From: Candidatus Limosilactobacillus merdipullorum
GTDB lineage: Bacteria > Bacillota > Bacilli > Lactobacillales > Lactobacillaceae
DNA: 37,213 nt
Reading direction: 5' to 3'
NCBI GenBank assembly: GCA_019113965.1
Contig: DXGK01000025.1
Coordinates: 1-37,213, forward strand
Program-made: the position numbers and the translations under genes
In this document: piece by piece, positions 23,586 through 33,406 of the stretch
Numbering within the stretch: position 1 is the first letter of the stretch
Layout of the letters: each line of letters opens with the position of its first letter
Notes under the pieces: model-generated
What the model was told of the DNA's origin: nothing
Seen by the model: the letters and a program-made list of their open reading frames with translations, nothing else
Databases searched by the model: none

Positions 23586-24542
23586 ATGAACAAACAACAA
23601 TTGGTTGAGAAGAAAAACTTTGTGACTGTCAAAGACCTTGATGCAGAAACAGTGATGAAACTGATTAACCGGGCGGAATACTTTAAAGCTGGCGGAGCGG
23701 TGGAACAACTGGATAAGCCGGTTTACGTGGCCAACCTGTTTTTTGAAAATTCAACCCGGACGCATAACAGCTTCGGGATGGCGGAACGAAAGCTAGGACT
23801 GACGGAACTGCCAGTTGATACTGCCCACAGCTCCATGAGCAAGGGAGAAACGTTGTATGACACCTTGCTGATGTTGAACGCTCTGGGTGTTGATTTGGCG
23901 GTCATGCGGCACTCACAAAACGGTTTTTATGAGCCACTCATCCACCCGCAACCGTACCAACATCTGGATATGGGGATTGTCAACGCTGGCGACGGGAACA
24001 ACCAGCACCCGTCACAGTGCATGTTGGACATGATGACCATCCACGAACACTTTGGCCATTTTGATGGTCTGAAAGTGGCCATCGTCGGTGATATTCACTA
24101 TTCACGGGTTGCCCGTAGCAACATGGAAATGCTCAATAAGATGGGTGCCAAAGTTTACTTCTCTGGTCCGGAATACTGGTACGACCACAAATTTGACGCC
24201 TACGGGACCTTTATGCCAATTGATGAATTGGTTGGTCAGGTTGATGTTTTAAACCTGCTCCGTGTCCAGCACGAACGTCATGCGGGTGACCCGAATGAAA
24301 AGGATTTCAGCAAAGAAAGCTACTTTAAGAAGTACGGGATTAACCAGCAACGCTACGATGCCATGAAGGATAATGCCATTATTATGCACCCGGGTCCGAT
24401 TAACCACGGTGTTGAGCTGGCTGGTGACCTGGTGGAAGCACCAAAGTCCGCCTACGTCACCCAGGTTAAGAACGGGGTCTTTATGCGGATGGCAATGCTG
24501 GAAAGCGTCATGCGCGGTCGCAATCTGGGAGGACTGAAATAA
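23586..24542 (+). CDS. pyrB: Aspartate carbamoyltransferase catalytic subunit
   Basis: A 318-residue enzyme that makes carbamoyl-aspartate. The start is the ATG at 23586 behind GAGGAGG, just after the attenuator. Carbamoyl-phosphate-binding [12 protein letters not shown] (STRTH at 56-60), [22 protein letters not shown] and [10 protein letters not shown] are all present. No regulatory pyrI gene follows, as in other Gram-positives. The stop overlaps the pyrC start by one base. Confidence 0.97.
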   Translation: MNKQQLVEKKNFVTVKDLDAETVMKLINRAEYFKAGGAVEQLDKPVYVANLFFENSTRTHNSFGMAERKLGLTELPVDTAHSSMSKGETLYDTLLMLNALGVDLAVMRHSQNGFYEPLIHPQPYQHLDMGIVNAGDGNNQHPSQCMLDMMTIHEHFGHFDGLKVAIVGDIHYSRVARSNMEMLNKMGAKVYFSGPEYWYDHKFDAYGTFMPIDELVGQVDVLNLLRVQHERHAGDPNEKDFSKESYFKKYGINQQRYDAMKDNAIIMHPGPINHGVELAGDLVEAPKSAYVTQVKNGVFMRMAMLESVMRGRNLGGLK

Positions 24543-25840
24543 TGACTAGCAAGCAAATCCTAATTAAAAATGGCCTGGTAGATGCGATGGAGAAACTAAT
24601 CCACGCTGACGTCCTGATCGATGACGGCAAGATTGCCGCGATCGGCCACGACCTCGCCGCATCCGATGATGCCAAGGTGATTGACGCTAACAACATGTTA
24701 GTTGCTCCCGGATTGGTGGATGTCCACGTTCACTACCGTGAGCCAGGGCAGACTTATAAGGAAACGATCCGCACTGGCTCGATGGCCGCAGCTCACGGTG
24801 GCTTTACGACAGTGGGGGCGATGGCCAACGTTGACCCGACTCCGGATACTCCGGCCAAGATGCAGGCGATGATTAAGCGGAATGCCGATGAAGGGGTGAT
24901 CCGGATCAAGCAGTACTCACCGGTGACCGTTAACCGGGCAGGTGAAAAGGTGGTCGATTTTGCTGCACAAAAGCAGGCAGGGGCCTTTGCCTTTTCCGAT
25001 GATGGGAGCGGCATTCAGACTGCCGGGGTCATGTACCGCGCCCTCCAGCAGGCGGCAACCACCGATAGCATTGTGGCCGCCCACGTCGAAGATAACTCAC
25101 TGACTTTTGGCGGGGTCATTAATGCGGGCAAGAAAGCCGATGAACTCGGACTGCCGGGCAAAATCAGTGCTAGTGAAACTTCCCAGTTGGCCCGCGACCT
25201 AATTTTGTGTCAGGCTACTGGTGGTCATTACCACATGTGCCATGTTTCCACCAAGGAAAGCTTGGAACTAGTGCGGATTGCCAAGGAGATGGGACTGAAC
25301 GTCACCTGTGAAGTGGCACCACACCATTTGCTGTTAAATGACGACGAAATCGTCGGCTGTGATTCTAATTACAAGATGAATCCGCCACTGCGTCACGAAG
25401 ATGACCGGCAGGCCCTGATTGGCGGCTTGCTCGACGGGACGATCGATATGATTGCGACTGATCATGCCCCGCATGCTGCCAAGGAAAAACCACATGATGA
25501 CCTGGTATACGCCGCCAACGGGATTACCGGTAGCGAGACCTGCTTTAACAAGCTCTATACCGAATTTGTCAAACCAGGAATCTTCAGACTGTCACAGTTA
25601 CTTCACTGGTTGACCGACGCTCCCGCCGATGTCTTTGGTATTAACGACGCTGGCCGACTGATGCCCGGATCACCAGCTGACGTGGCGATTTTCGACCTGC
25701 AGACGCCGCACGTTTTGACTAATGATGAGTACCTATCCAAGGGAAAGAACACGCCATTTACCGGCGATACGGTTTATGGGACCACGGTGATGACCATGGT
25801 TGGTGGCCAGGTGGTTTACCAAAAGGAGGACCGCAAATGA
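24542..25840 (+). CDS. pyrC: Dihydroorotase
   Basis: A 432-residue class I amidohydrolase that closes carbamoyl-aspartate to dihydroorotate. Zinc ligands are in [10 protein letters not shown] (HxH), with the carboxylated-lysine region around [14 protein letters not shown], histidines in [10 protein letters not shown] and [11 protein letters not shown], and the catalytic aspartate in ATDHAPH. It is translationally coupled at both ends: a one-base overlap with pyrB and a four-base overlap (ATGA) with carA. Confidence 0.96.
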   Translation: MTSKQILIKNGLVDAMEKLIHADVLIDDGKIAAIGHDLAASDDAKVIDANNMLVAPGLVDVHVHYREPGQTYKETIRTGSMAAAHGGFTTVGAMANVDPTPDTPAKMQAMIKRNADEGVIRIKQYSPVTVNRAGEKVVDFAAQKQAGAFAFSDDGSGIQTAGVMYRALQQAATTDSIVAAHVEDNSLTFGGVINAGKKADELGLPGKISASETSQLARDLILCQATGGHYHMCHVSTKESLELVRIAKEMGLNVTCEVAPHHLLLNDDEIVGCDSNYKMNPPLRHEDDRQALIGGLLDGTIDMIATDHAPHAAKEKPHDDLVYAANGITGSETCFNKLYTEFVKPGIFRLSQLLHWLTDAPADVFGINDAGRLMPGSPADVAIFDLQTPHVLTNDEYLSKGKNTPFTGDTVYGTTVMTMVGGQVVYQKEDRK

Positions 25841-26937
25841 GCAAACGATACCTAGTTTTAGAAGACGGAACGGTATTTGAAGGTGAAGCCTTTGGCGCCG
25901 ATCGCGAAACAACCGGTGAAGTAGTCTTTACCACCGGGATGACCGGTTATCAGGAAGCCATTACCGACCAGTCCTATGCGAACCAGATCCTGGTCTTTAC
26001 CAACCCGCTGATTGGTAACTACGGCGTGACGTTGGACGACTACGAGTCATTGCAGCCCCATATCAAGGGGGTTATTTGCCGCGAAGTGGCCCATCACCCG
26101 TGCAACTGGCGGATACAGGACACCCTGCCACACTTCCTAGAACAAAATGATATTCCCGGTTTGAAGGGGATCGATACTCGTGAGCTAGTACGACAATTAC
26201 GGGTTCACGGGACCTTGCGTGGCCGGCTACTCGACAGTGTCGACAACGTTGACCAGGTAGTTGGTGAACTTCAACAAGAAAACCCGACGGCGGGAATTAT
26301 TCAGCAGGTATCAACGAAAACGCCATTCCCTAACCCGGGTACCAAACGCAATATCGTGGTGGTTGATTTTGGGTTGAAGAACAGCATCCTGCGTGAACTG
26401 GCCCAGCGAGATTGCAACGAGATTGTTCTCCCATACAACACCAGTGCCAAGCAGATCTTGAACCTCAAACCAGATGGGGTCTTGCTGAGTAACGGACCTG
26501 GAGATCCAAAGGAAATGAAGGCGGCCTTTCCAATGGTTCGCGAAGTTGAAAAATACCTACCGTTATTTGGTATCTGTATGGGCCACCAGGTTTTTGCGCT
26601 GGCTAACGGCGCCGACACCTACCAGATGAAGTTTGGTCACCGGGGATTTAATCACCCGGTTCGCGAACTGGCGACCGGTCGGATTGACTTCACCTCGCAA
26701 AACCACGGTTACGCCGTTGATCCGCAGTCGATTGCCAATACGCCGTTGATGGTGACGCGTGTGGAAATCAACGATAATACCGTGGAAGGCCTGCAGCACC
26801 GGCACTACCCGGCATTCTCGGTTCAATTCCACCCGGATGCTGCGCCGGGGCCGCACGATGCGGTATCGATTTTCGATGATTTCATCAGTATGGTTGACCA
26901 ACGGAGAAAGGAAGCTCACGATGCCGAAGAGAACTGA
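25837..26937 (+). CDS. carA: Carbamoyl-phosphate synthase small (glutaminase) subunit
   Basis: A 366-residue glutamine amidotransferase. The N-terminal domain begins [18 protein letters not shown]. The class I glutaminase domain starts at about residue 170 ([18 protein letters not shown]), with nucleophile cysteine in LFGICMGHQ and the His/Glu region in [15 protein letters not shown]. It releases ammonia for CarB. Its end overlaps carB by 17 bp. Confidence 0.96.
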   Translation: MSKRYLVLEDGTVFEGEAFGADRETTGEVVFTTGMTGYQEAITDQSYANQILVFTNPLIGNYGVTLDDYESLQPHIKGVICREVAHHPCNWRIQDTLPHFLEQNDIPGLKGIDTRELVRQLRVHGTLRGRLLDSVDNVDQVVGELQQENPTAGIIQQVSTKTPFPNPGTKRNIVVVDFGLKNSILRELAQRDCNEIVLPYNTSAKQILNLKPDGVLLSNGPGDPKEMKAAFPMVREVEKYLPLFGICMGHQVFALANGADTYQMKFGHRGFNHPVRELATGRIDFTSQNHGYAVDPQSIANTPLMVTRVEINDNTVEGLQHRHYPAFSVQFHPDAAPGPHDAVSIFDDFISMVDQRRKEAHDAEEN

Positions 26938-29900
26938 TATTCATAAAATTATGGTGATTGGGTCCGGCCCGATCATCATTGGCCAGGCGGCCGAATTCGA
27001 CTATTCCGGAACCCAGGCCTGCTTGTCTCTACGCGAAGAAGGCTATGAAACGGTGCTGGTGAACTCTAACCCGGCGACGATCATGACCGACACCGAAATC
27101 GCCGACAAGGTCTACATCGAACCATTGACGGTTGATTCCGTCTCACGGATTATTCGACAGGAATACCCGGATGCCATCCTCCCAACTCTGGGTGGTCAGA
27201 TTGGCTTGAACCTGGCGGTGGAACTCTCCAAGTCGGGAATCCTGGATGAACTTGGCATTGAGTTGTTGGGAACGAAGCTGGATTCGATTGATGAAGCCGA
27301 AGACCGGGAAAAGTTCAAGGAGTTGATGCTCAAGTTAGGTGAACCGGTGCCTGCGTCACAAACCGTCAGCACGGTCGATGAAGCACTCGCCTTTGCCGAC
27401 AAGATCGGCTACCCGGTGATCGTTCGGCCTGCCTTTACCATGGGCGGGACCGGTGGTGGTATTTGTAAAAACAAGGCGGAACTGGCCCGGATTGCTGAAA
27501 ACGGGTTGGACCTTTCGCCGGCCACCCAGTGTTTGATTGAAAAGTCAATTGCCGGCTATAAGGAAATCGAATTTGAAGTGATGCGCGACGCTGCTGATAA
27601 CGCGATGGTCGTTTGCTGTATGGAAAACTTTGACCCGGTGGGGATTCACACGGGGGATTCGATTGTCTTTTCACCATCGCAAACCTTGTCCGACCGTGAA
27701 TACCAGATGTTGCGCGACTGTGCCCTCAAACTGATCCGCGCGCTGAAGATCGAGGGTGGCTGCAACGTTCAATTGGCACTGGATCCCAAGAGCTACCACT
27801 ACGACGTCATCGAAGTCAACCCGCGGGTTTCCCGGTCATCAGCACTGGCGTCGAAGGCCACTGGTTACCCGATTGCCAAGATGGCGGCCAAGATCGCCGT
27901 CGGTCTGACCCTCGATGAGATCAAAAACCCGGTTACCGGGACAACTTACGCCGAATTTGAACCGGCATTAGACTACGTAGTCTGCAAGATTCCGCGGTGG
28001 CCATTTGACAAGTTCACCCGTGCTGACCGCCGCTTAGGCAGCCAGATGAAGGCTACCGGGGAAGTAATGGCTATCGGGCGGAATGCCGAAGAAGCACTGC
28101 AGAAAGCGGTTCGTTCGCTCGAAATTGACGTGAAGGACCTCTACTCACCAAAGGCCCACGCCGCGACCGACACCGCACTGGAAGACAAATTAGTTCACGC
28201 CCAGGATGACCGCCTGTTTTACCTGGCCGAAGCCTTCCGTCGTGGTTACTCGCTGCAAACAGTCCACGAACTGACGAAGATTACCCCGTACTTCCTCGAC
28301 ATCGTTGACCACCTCGTCAAGATGGAACAGGAAATCACAAGCCATCCGAACGATTTGGCAGTCCTGAAGGAAGCTAAGCGTTATGGCTTCAGTGATCCGA
28401 CCATCGCCAGGTTGTGGCAAACGAGTGCTGATGACGTCCGCCAACTACGCAAGCGGCACCAACTAACTCCGGTTTATAAGATGGTGGATACCTGTGCGGC
28501 CGAGTTTGAGTCCAAGACGCCGTACATGTACAGTACCTACGACCGGGAAAACGAAAGTCAGCAGCTGTCGCCTAAGTCAGTCCTGGTTATCGGGTCGGGC
28601 CCGATCCGCATTGGTCAGGGGGTGGAGTTCGATTACGCCACCGTTCATAGTGTGCGGGCCATTCAGCGACTGGGCTACAAGGCGATTGTCATCAATTCCA
28701 ATCCCGAAACGGTCTCGACGGACTTCTCGATTTCTGACAAGCTGTACTTCGAGCCGTTGACGCTGGAAGATGTCCTCAACGTCATTGACATTGAAAAGCC
28801 ACTGGGAGTCATCGTTCAATTCGGTGGTCAGACGGCAATTAACCTGGCTGCTGGGTTGTGTGACCACGGGGTGAAAATCCTCGGGACCACAGTGGCAGAC
28901 CTTGACAAGGCCGAAGACCGGGAAGAATTTGACGAAACCATCAAACGACTCCAGCTGCACCAACCAGTTGGCCTCACCGCCACAACTCACCAGGGTGTCG
29001 TTGATGCTGCTCATCAGATCGGCTACCCAGTACTGGTAAGGCCATCGTATGTCCTGGGTGGTAAGGCGATGGAAATCGTCTACAACGATGATGAACTGGA
29101 GGAATACCTGACCGAAAATGCTAACATTGCAACCGATCACCCAATCCTGATTGATTCCTACCTGGACGGGACCGAATGTGAAGTGGACGCCATTTGTGAT
29201 GGACAACGGGTCCTGCTACCGGGAATTATGGAACACATTGAACACGCCGGAGTGCACTCTGGTGACTCCATGGCCGTTTACCCGTCACAAACGTTGAGTG
29301 ACGATGTTAAGCAGCAGATTGTAGATGCCACGACCAAGCTGGCGATCGCCCTCAAGTGTGTGGGGATCATGAACATCCAGTTCATCGTCAGCCGTGGCCA
29401 AGTTTACGTCCTGGAAGTTAACCCGCGGGCCAGTCGAACGGTGCCGTTCTTAAGCAAGATTACTGGAATCGAAATGGCGCAAGTGGCGACGCGGGTTATC
29501 CTTGGCCAATCACTGGCCGAACAGGGTTACCAGAACGGACTGGCCCCTGAACCAGATAACGTCTACGTTAAGGCACCTGTCTTTAGTTTTAACAAGCTGG
29601 CCGATGTTGACTCTTACTTGGGGCCCGAAATGAAGTCGACCGGTGAAGTAATGGGTGCTGACCGGACTTTCCAGAAGGCACTGATGAAGGCTTTCGCCGG
29701 TGCGAAGATGCAGATTCCGGATAACGGGACAGTTCTTTTAACTATCGAAGACAACGATAAGCAGAAGATCTTGCCACTGGCCAAACGATTTGCGACGATC
29801 GGCTACCGGATGATGGCGACTGCCGGGACGGCTAAGTTTCTCAAGGGCCACGGGATGCACGTCGAAACGGTTACCAAGGTTCACGAGGATGAAAACAGTC

Positions 29901-30127
29901 CCCACAATATCCTTAAGGCGATTGAAAATCGCCGGGTCGACCTGGTTATCAATACGATGGGCCACGATTTGGAAAAGACTTCCGACGGGTTCATTATCCG
30001 GCAAGTGGCCATTTCCTATAACGTACCACTTTTGACGGCGCTGGATACGGTTGACGCCCTATTAAAGGCACTGGAATCACGTTCATTCTACGTCCACCCG
30101 GTTGAGACCAACCGCAACGATGAGTAA
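26921..30127 (+). CDS. carB: Carbamoyl-phosphate synthase large subunit
   Basis: A 1068-residue enzyme of normal length. The start is the ATG at 26921 ([17 protein letters not shown]) behind GGAGAAAGGAAG. Two homologous ATP-grasp halves are visible, each opening with IGSGPI.IGQ..EFDY (near residues 14 and about 560). Glycine-rich loops are at [14 protein letters not shown] and [14 protein letters not shown], and metal ligands at [14 protein letters not shown] and [14 protein letters not shown]. The C-terminal MGS-like allosteric domain (from about 935, [21 protein letters not shown]) would bind UMP or ornithine-type effectors. It is the last gene of the operon. Confidence 0.97.
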   Translation: MPKRTDIHKIMVIGSGPIIIGQAAEFDYSGTQACLSLREEGYETVLVNSNPATIMTDTEIADKVYIEPLTVDSVSRIIRQEYPDAILPTLGGQIGLNLAVELSKSGILDELGIELLGTKLDSIDEAEDREKFKELMLKLGEPVPASQTVSTVDEALAFADKIGYPVIVRPAFTMGGTGGGICKNKAELARIAENGLDLSPATQCLIEKSIAGYKEIEFEVMRDAADNAMVVCCMENFDPVGIHTGDSIVFSPSQTLSDREYQMLRDCALKLIRALKIEGGCNVQLALDPKSYHYDVIEVNPRVSRSSALASKATGYPIAKMAAKIAVGLTLDEIKNPVTGTTYAEFEPALDYVVCKIPRWPFDKFTRADRRLGSQMKATGEVMAIGRNAEEALQKAVRSLEIDVKDLYSPKAHAATDTALEDKLVHAQDDRLFYLAEAFRRGYSLQTVHELTKITPYFLDIVDHLVKMEQEITSHPNDLAVLKEAKRYGFSDPTIARLWQTSADDVRQLRKRHQLTPVYKMVDTCAAEFESKTPYMYSTYDRENESQQLSPKSVLVIGSGPIRIGQGVEFDYATVHSVRAIQRLGYKAIVINSNPETVSTDFSISDKLYFEPLTLEDVLNVIDIEKPLGVIVQFGGQTAINLAAGLCDHGVKILGTTVADLDKAEDREEFDETIKRLQLHQPVGLTATTHQGVVDAAHQIGYPVLVRPSYVLGGKAMEIVYNDDELEEYLTENANIATDHPILIDSYLDGTECEVDAICDGQRVLLPGIMEHIEHAGVHSGDSMAVYPSQTLSDDVKQQIVDATTKLAIALKCVGIMNIQFIVSRGQVYVLEVNPRASRTVPFLSKITGIEMAQVATRVILGQSLAEQGYQNGLAPEPDNVYVKAPVFSFNKLADVDSYLGPEMKSTGEVMGADRTFQKALMKAFAGAKMQIPDNGTVLLTIEDNDKQKILPLAKRFATIGYRMMATAGTAKFLKGHGMHVETVTKVHEDENSPHNILKAIENRRVDLVINTMGHDLEKTSDGFIIRQVAISYNVPLLTALDTVDALLKALESRSFYVHPVETNRNDE

Positions 30128-30142
30128 CATTTAAGAAATAAG

Positions 30143-30178
30143 AAGACCTGGTTCGCCAAAAGCGAAACGGGTCTTTTT
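30143..30178 (+). terminator. Terminator of the pyr operon
   Basis: AGACC.GGTTCGC (30144-30156) pairs with GCGAAAC.GGTCT (30162-30174) with one mismatch and one wobble, a CAAAA loop and a T-run. Confidence 0.85.
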
Positions 30179-30182
30179 GTCC

Positions 30183-30211
30183 TTGTCATTTCAGAAGGAA
30201 TATGTTAAAGT
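30183..30211 (+). promoter_or_regulatory. Promoter of rplJ-rplL
   Basis: TTGTCA (30183-30188), 17-bp spacer, TAAAGT (30206-30211), starting just beyond the pyr terminator. Confidence 0.65.
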
Positions 30212-30231
30212 CTAATAGTTGATTTAAATAT

Positions 30232-30336
30232 GACTCTGCCTAAGACTCAGGTGGCGAAAGCCTTAATGATCTGCCTGCCGAGGAAGAATGAAATTCCTTC
30301 TCTATGTCTGCGGTCATAGGGATTTTTTAATCCAAA
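30232..30336 (+). promoter_or_regulatory. L10 leader RNA with attenuator hairpin
   Basis: The segment with CAGGTGGCGAAAGCCTTAAT and CTGCCTGCCGAGG is the conserved core of the L10 (rplJ) ribosomal protein leader bound by the L10(L12)4 complex. It is followed by CTCTATG (30299-30306) and CATAGGG (30315-30322) around TCTGCGGT, then six T, an attenuator-type terminator. Excess L10-L12 is expected to favour termination or block translation. Confidence 0.8.
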
Positions 30337-30367
30337 TCTTCAATTTGTGTACAGGAGGTGAAAATCA

Positions 30368-30868
30368 ATGAGTGAAGCTGCTATTGCTAAAAAGGCGGAA
30401 ATCGTTAAGCAAACAACTGACCTGCTGAACAACGCTGAGTCAGCAATCGTTGTTGACTACCGTGGTCTGTCAGTTGCCGAAATTACCGATTTGCGTAAGC
30501 AACTCCGTGATGCTGACGTTCACATGCACGTTATCAAGAACAAGGTTCTGGACCGCGCTGTTGAAGGTACTGATTACGAAGACCTGAAGGACACCTTTGT
30601 TGGTCCTACTGCCGTTGCCTTCTCTGATGAAGACCCAATCGCTCCAGCAAAGATTCTGAAGAAGTTTGCTGACGATCACGACCAACTGACTATCAAGGGT
30701 GGTTTCATCGAAAAGGAAGTTAAGACCCTCGATGAAATCAACACCTTCGCAACGATGCCAAGTCGGGACGAACTGCTGTCCATGCTTGCATCTGCACTAT
30801 CCGACCCAATGCGGAAGATCGCACGGGCCGTCAAGGCTGTTGCCGACAAGGAAAACGAAGCCGCATAA
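30368..30868 (+). CDS. rplJ: 50S ribosomal protein L10
   Basis: A 166-residue L10. The ATG at 30368 follows AGGAGGTG. The N-terminal rRNA-binding domain contains [43 protein letters not shown]. The C-terminal helix ([32 protein letters not shown]) carries the L12 dimers. rplL follows after 71 bp. Confidence 0.98.
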   Translation: MSEAAIAKKAEIVKQTTDLLNNAESAIVVDYRGLSVAEITDLRKQLRDADVHMHVIKNKVLDRAVEGTDYEDLKDTFVGPTAVAFSDEDPIAPAKILKKFADDHDQLTIKGGFIEKEVKTLDEINTFATMPSRDELLSMLASALSDPMRKIARAVKAVADKENEAA

Positions 30869-30939
30869 GCTGGTCATTAGTTTTTACCTTGAATTTAACC
30901 AAAACAAAAATAAACCAATAATATTGGAGGAAATTTAAC

Positions 30940-31305
30940 ATGGCTTTTGATAAAGATGCTATCATTGCTTCCCTGAAGGAAGCTTCAATTGCTGACCTTA
31001 ACGACCTGGTTAAGGCTATCGAAGACGAATTTGACGTTTCTGCTGCTGCTCCAGTTGCAGTTGCAGGTGCTGCTGGCGGTGACGCTGCTGCTAAGGACAG
31101 CTTCACTGTTGAACTGACTGAACCTGGCCAAGCTAAGGTTAAGGTTATCAAGGCTGTTAAGGACATCACTGGCCTTGGTCTGAAGGATGCTAAGGCCCTC
31201 GTTGACGGTGCTCCTAAGGCTGTTAAGGAAGACGTCAAGGAAGACGAAGCAAACGACATCAAGGAAAAGCTGGAAGCTGCCGGTGCTACTGTTACCCTGA
31301 AGTAA
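30940..31305 (+). CDS. rplL: 50S ribosomal protein L7/L12
   Basis: A 121-residue acidic stalk protein. The N-terminal dimer helices (about 1-33) are followed by the Ala/Gly/Val-rich hinge (34-52, [13 protein letters not shown]) and the C-terminal factor-binding domain [46 protein letters not shown]. The ATG at 30940 follows GGAGG. Confidence 0.98.
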   Translation: MAFDKDAIIASLKEASIADLNDLVKAIEDEFDVSAAAPVAVAGAAGGDAAAKDSFTVELTEPGQAKVKVIKAVKDITGLGLKDAKALVDGAPKAVKEDVKEDEANDIKEKLEAAGATVTLK

Positions 31306-31330
31306 TCAGGCTGGCATTAACTGCTTTTTC

Positions 31331-31366
31331 AACCGCGGAGGGGTTTCCCTTCGCGGTTTTTATTTT
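31331..31366 (+). terminator. Terminator after rplL
   Basis: A stem of about 12 bp, AACCGCGGAGGG with CCCTTCGCGGTT (one wobble), has a GTTT loop followed by a T-rich tail. Confidence 0.9.
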
Positions 31367-31428
31367 GCCTGCAAAAGTCAGGGATCTATGATACTGTAAA
31401 TTTATTAATAATGAAGAGGGTGTTTGTC

Positions 31429-32244
31429 GTGAATGAGGCCTTAACGATTGCGGGACTGGATTCCAACGGGAGTGCGGGGATGAGTGCGGACTTGCATTCC
31501 TTTTTTGCCGATCACGTCTATGGTCATAGCGTCTTGACGGGAGCGGTTGCCGAAAATGCCACCCGGATTACTGCGGAGCAGGGCATGCCGGTGAGCTTTA
31601 TTCAACAACAGTTGCTGGCTCAGCGAGACTTTCCCATCCGGGCGGTCAAAACGGGAATGCTGGCCACTAGTGAGGTGATCAAAACAGTGGTGGATAATTG
31701 CGCGGACGGGCAATTTGGGCCCCTGGTGGTTGACCCAGTGATTGTGACCAAGCAGGGGGATCGGTTATTGGCAGATGACGCCTTTTCCTCCTTTTGCGAC
31801 CTGCTCATTCCCAGTGCCACCGTCATTACCCCTAATTTTGCCGAAGCCCAAGAGTTAACTGGCCAGACATTGACGACGCCACGGTCATTTCTGAATGCTG
31901 CGCGACAACTTCAACGCCAAGGTGCCCAGAACGTGGTCATCAAGGGTCAGCATCCGCAACACGGGCAGGACAGGCGGATTACCACCCTGGTCTTGCTCGC
32001 CGACGGGCAGTCATTCTGGTTGAAGAACCGCTTTATGCCGGGGAAGAAGGTTAACGGGGCCGGCGATACTTTTTCGGCTATTATTGCGGCGGAGTTAGCA
32101 AAGGGTAGTGAAGTTCGACACGCGATTGTAAAAGCTAATGACTTTGTGGCCGCAGCGATTGATCACCCGCTCAATATTGGCAAGGCATTTATGCCGCTTA
32201 ACCACTGGGCTGGTCAAAACTGGCTTTTTAGGAATGAACAGTAA
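31429..32244 (+). CDS. ThiD/PdxK-family vitamin kinase (hydroxymethylpyrimidine or pyridoxine kinase)
   Basis: A 271-residue ribokinase-fold protein. GTG 31429 is chosen as start: GAGGG precedes it at 8 bp and the N-terminus VNEALTIAGLDSNGSAGMSADLHSF fits the family opening; the upstream ATG at 31411 lacks a ribosome binding site. VKTGMLAT, VVDPVIVTKQGDRLL, TPNFAEAQELTG and VNGAGDTFSAIIAAELAKG are family motifs. GAGDT in place of the ThiD-type GTGC, and the C-terminal AELAKGSEVRHAIVKANDFVAAAI, look closer to the Gram-positive pyridoxine kinase branch. A split-barrel gene follows after 55 bp, which fits vitamin B6 salvage, but HMP kinase cannot be excluded. Confidence 0.75.
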   Translation: MNEALTIAGLDSNGSAGMSADLHSFFADHVYGHSVLTGAVAENATRITAEQGMPVSFIQQQLLAQRDFPIRAVKTGMLATSEVIKTVVDNCADGQFGPLVVDPVIVTKQGDRLLADDAFSSFCDLLIPSATVITPNFAEAQELTGQTLTTPRSFLNAARQLQRQGAQNVVIKGQHPQHGQDRRITTLVLLADGQSFWLKNRFMPGKKVNGAGDTFSAIIAAELAKGSEVRHAIVKANDFVAAAIDHPLNIGKAFMPLNHWAGQNWLFRNEQ

Positions 32245-32299
32245 TCGCTTTTTTGGTACAATTAAATGGTAAACCAACCAATTAAAGGAGTTGTTATTC

Positions 32300-32929
32300 A
32301 TGAAAGCAGATACATACTTTGATCATGAACATATTAACCAGGTGTTGGACGACATGGAAGTATTGGTCATCGGGATGCACGATGGTGAAAGTATTTATCA
32401 AACGCCGGTTCACTTTGGCTACGAAGAAGTCGATGGTCAGTACACATTCTGGTTCCATGGCGATGATTCCCATACTACTGGCCGACTGCTGGCGGCGGAC
32501 CCGCATGTTGGGTTCGAGTTGGACGGCGGGCAGGAATTCCTGCTGGTGCCTAAGCCGTTCCACTACAGCGCCAAGTTCAAGAGTGTTATTGGTCAGGGGA
32601 TTGTCACCAAGGTGACCGACCACCAGGAGATGATCCACGGCTTGGAAGTAATGACTGACCACTACATCAAGAACCACCCACAGTATACCGACCGGATGCT
32701 TGGTAAGGTGGCCGTTTGGCGCCTGGATGCCAACAAGATTTCTGCACGGATTCATATTCCAGCGGCAATCAAGGACGGTAGTAATGACCAAAAGCTGACT
32801 GGTTCGGAAACTGTCTATGGCGATCCAAACACCAAGGTAGACCTGGATGCTTTGGCAAGCGCTTCGGTCAACGCTGACTACTCCGACGTTTACAAAGAAA
32901 ACGATGAGGATAAAAAGGACGACAAGTAA
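32300..32929 (+). CDS. Pyridoxamine 5'-phosphate oxidase-family (FMN split barrel) protein, paralogue of 3762-4400
   Basis: A 209-residue protein. The start is the ATG at 32300 behind AAAGGAG. The layout equals that of the protein at 3762-4400: EVLVIGMHDGESIYQTPVHFGYE, YTFWFHGDDSHTTGRLLAADPHVGFELD, FKSVIGQGIVTKVTDHQEMIHGLEVMTDHYIK, then VAVWRLDANKISARIHIP and a charged tail EDKKDDK. FMN or a related cofactor is expected. The two proteins are recognisably homologous but diverged, so they are old paralogues. Its position behind a ThiD/PdxK kinase hints at B6 metabolism; this is inference. Confidence 0.82.
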   Translation: MKADTYFDHEHINQVLDDMEVLVIGMHDGESIYQTPVHFGYEEVDGQYTFWFHGDDSHTTGRLLAADPHVGFELDGGQEFLLVPKPFHYSAKFKSVIGQGIVTKVTDHQEMIHGLEVMTDHYIKNHPQYTDRMLGKVAVWRLDANKISARIHIPAAIKDGSNDQKLTGSETVYGDPNTKVDLDALASASVNADYSDVYKENDEDKKDDK

Positions 32930-32959
32930 GAACGGTGAATGAACATCGTTCGCTAATTT

Positions 32960-32997
32960 AAGACCGTTGGAAATAGGACCAATGGTCTTTTTATTTT
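32960..32997 (+). terminator. Terminator after the split-barrel gene
   Basis: AAGACCGTTGG (32960-32970) pairs with CCAATGGTCTT (32979-32989) with one G-U, then a T-rich tail. Confidence 0.85.
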
Positions 32998-33288
32998 GGA
33001 CTGCTAGATATTTAATATTGGCACGGTTGTTTCTTTTTTGTACATTTACTGGGAATTGTCAGCCCATTTCAATTACCGGACTGACCAATTGTGCATATAA
33101 TGGAGGCGAAGCGAGCGGGAGAATAGCGAAAAAAGTAAAGCGAGATAATTTAATTACCTCTTTTTAATTCGCCCCGAACGAAAAGAAACTGATTCGTTAC
33201 TTGCAAGCTAGCACCAGTTCGTCAACCGCGACGAAATTTTCTTGGCTGGCGGACTGGTGATGCACGGGGACGACTGACAAAAACTATT
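32998..33288 (+). other. Non-coding stretch with possible gene relics and hairpins upstream of the ATPase
   Basis: No intact gene fits here. A TATAAT stands at about 33095 without a good -35. Hairpins AACGAA/TTCGTT (about 33178-33197) and TTCGTC/GACGAA (33218-33235) lie downstream. One frame reads FVNRDEIFLAGGLVMHGDD between two stops, as if a gene end had decayed. I recognise no known metal or ion riboswitch consensus here. Confidence 0.35.
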
Positions 33289-33405
33289 GTGACAACGATA
33301 ACGTTGATCATTTCTGCGGTGCCGCTGGCCGTTAACATATTCCATGTAGCCAAAGCCTCAAGAGGCTGGCAAGCATTGGTCAGCGGGATTGAGGAGATGT
33401 TATGA
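33289..33405 (+). CDS. Possible 38-aa membrane peptide ORF abutting the ATPase
   Basis: GTG 33289 opens a frame for a peptide with one hydrophobic segment (TTITLIISAVPLAVNIFHV) and the C-terminus RGWQALVSGIEEML. Its TGA at 33403-33405 is one base before the ATPase ATG, and the ATPase ribosome binding site lies inside it. No good ribosome binding site precedes it, and the frame stays open upstream past GTG. It may therefore be the C-terminal relic of a larger lost gene rather than a real small protein. Confidence 0.3.
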   Translation: MTTITLIISAVPLAVNIFHVAKASRGWQALVSGIEEML

Positions 33406-33406
33406 G

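Noticed and set aside
28577-29206. Antisense open frame of 209 codons opposite carB
   Set aside because: Shadow of the second ATP-grasp half of carB with no independent support.
32967-33167. 66-codon plus-strand frame overlapping the terminator after the split-barrel gene
   Set aside because: Starts inside a terminator hairpin, has no RBS and reads as random sequence.
32998-33406. Metal or ion riboswitch (for example the yybP-ykoY type) before the P-type ATPase
   Set aside because: Hairpins exist but none of the conserved motifs I know is present.
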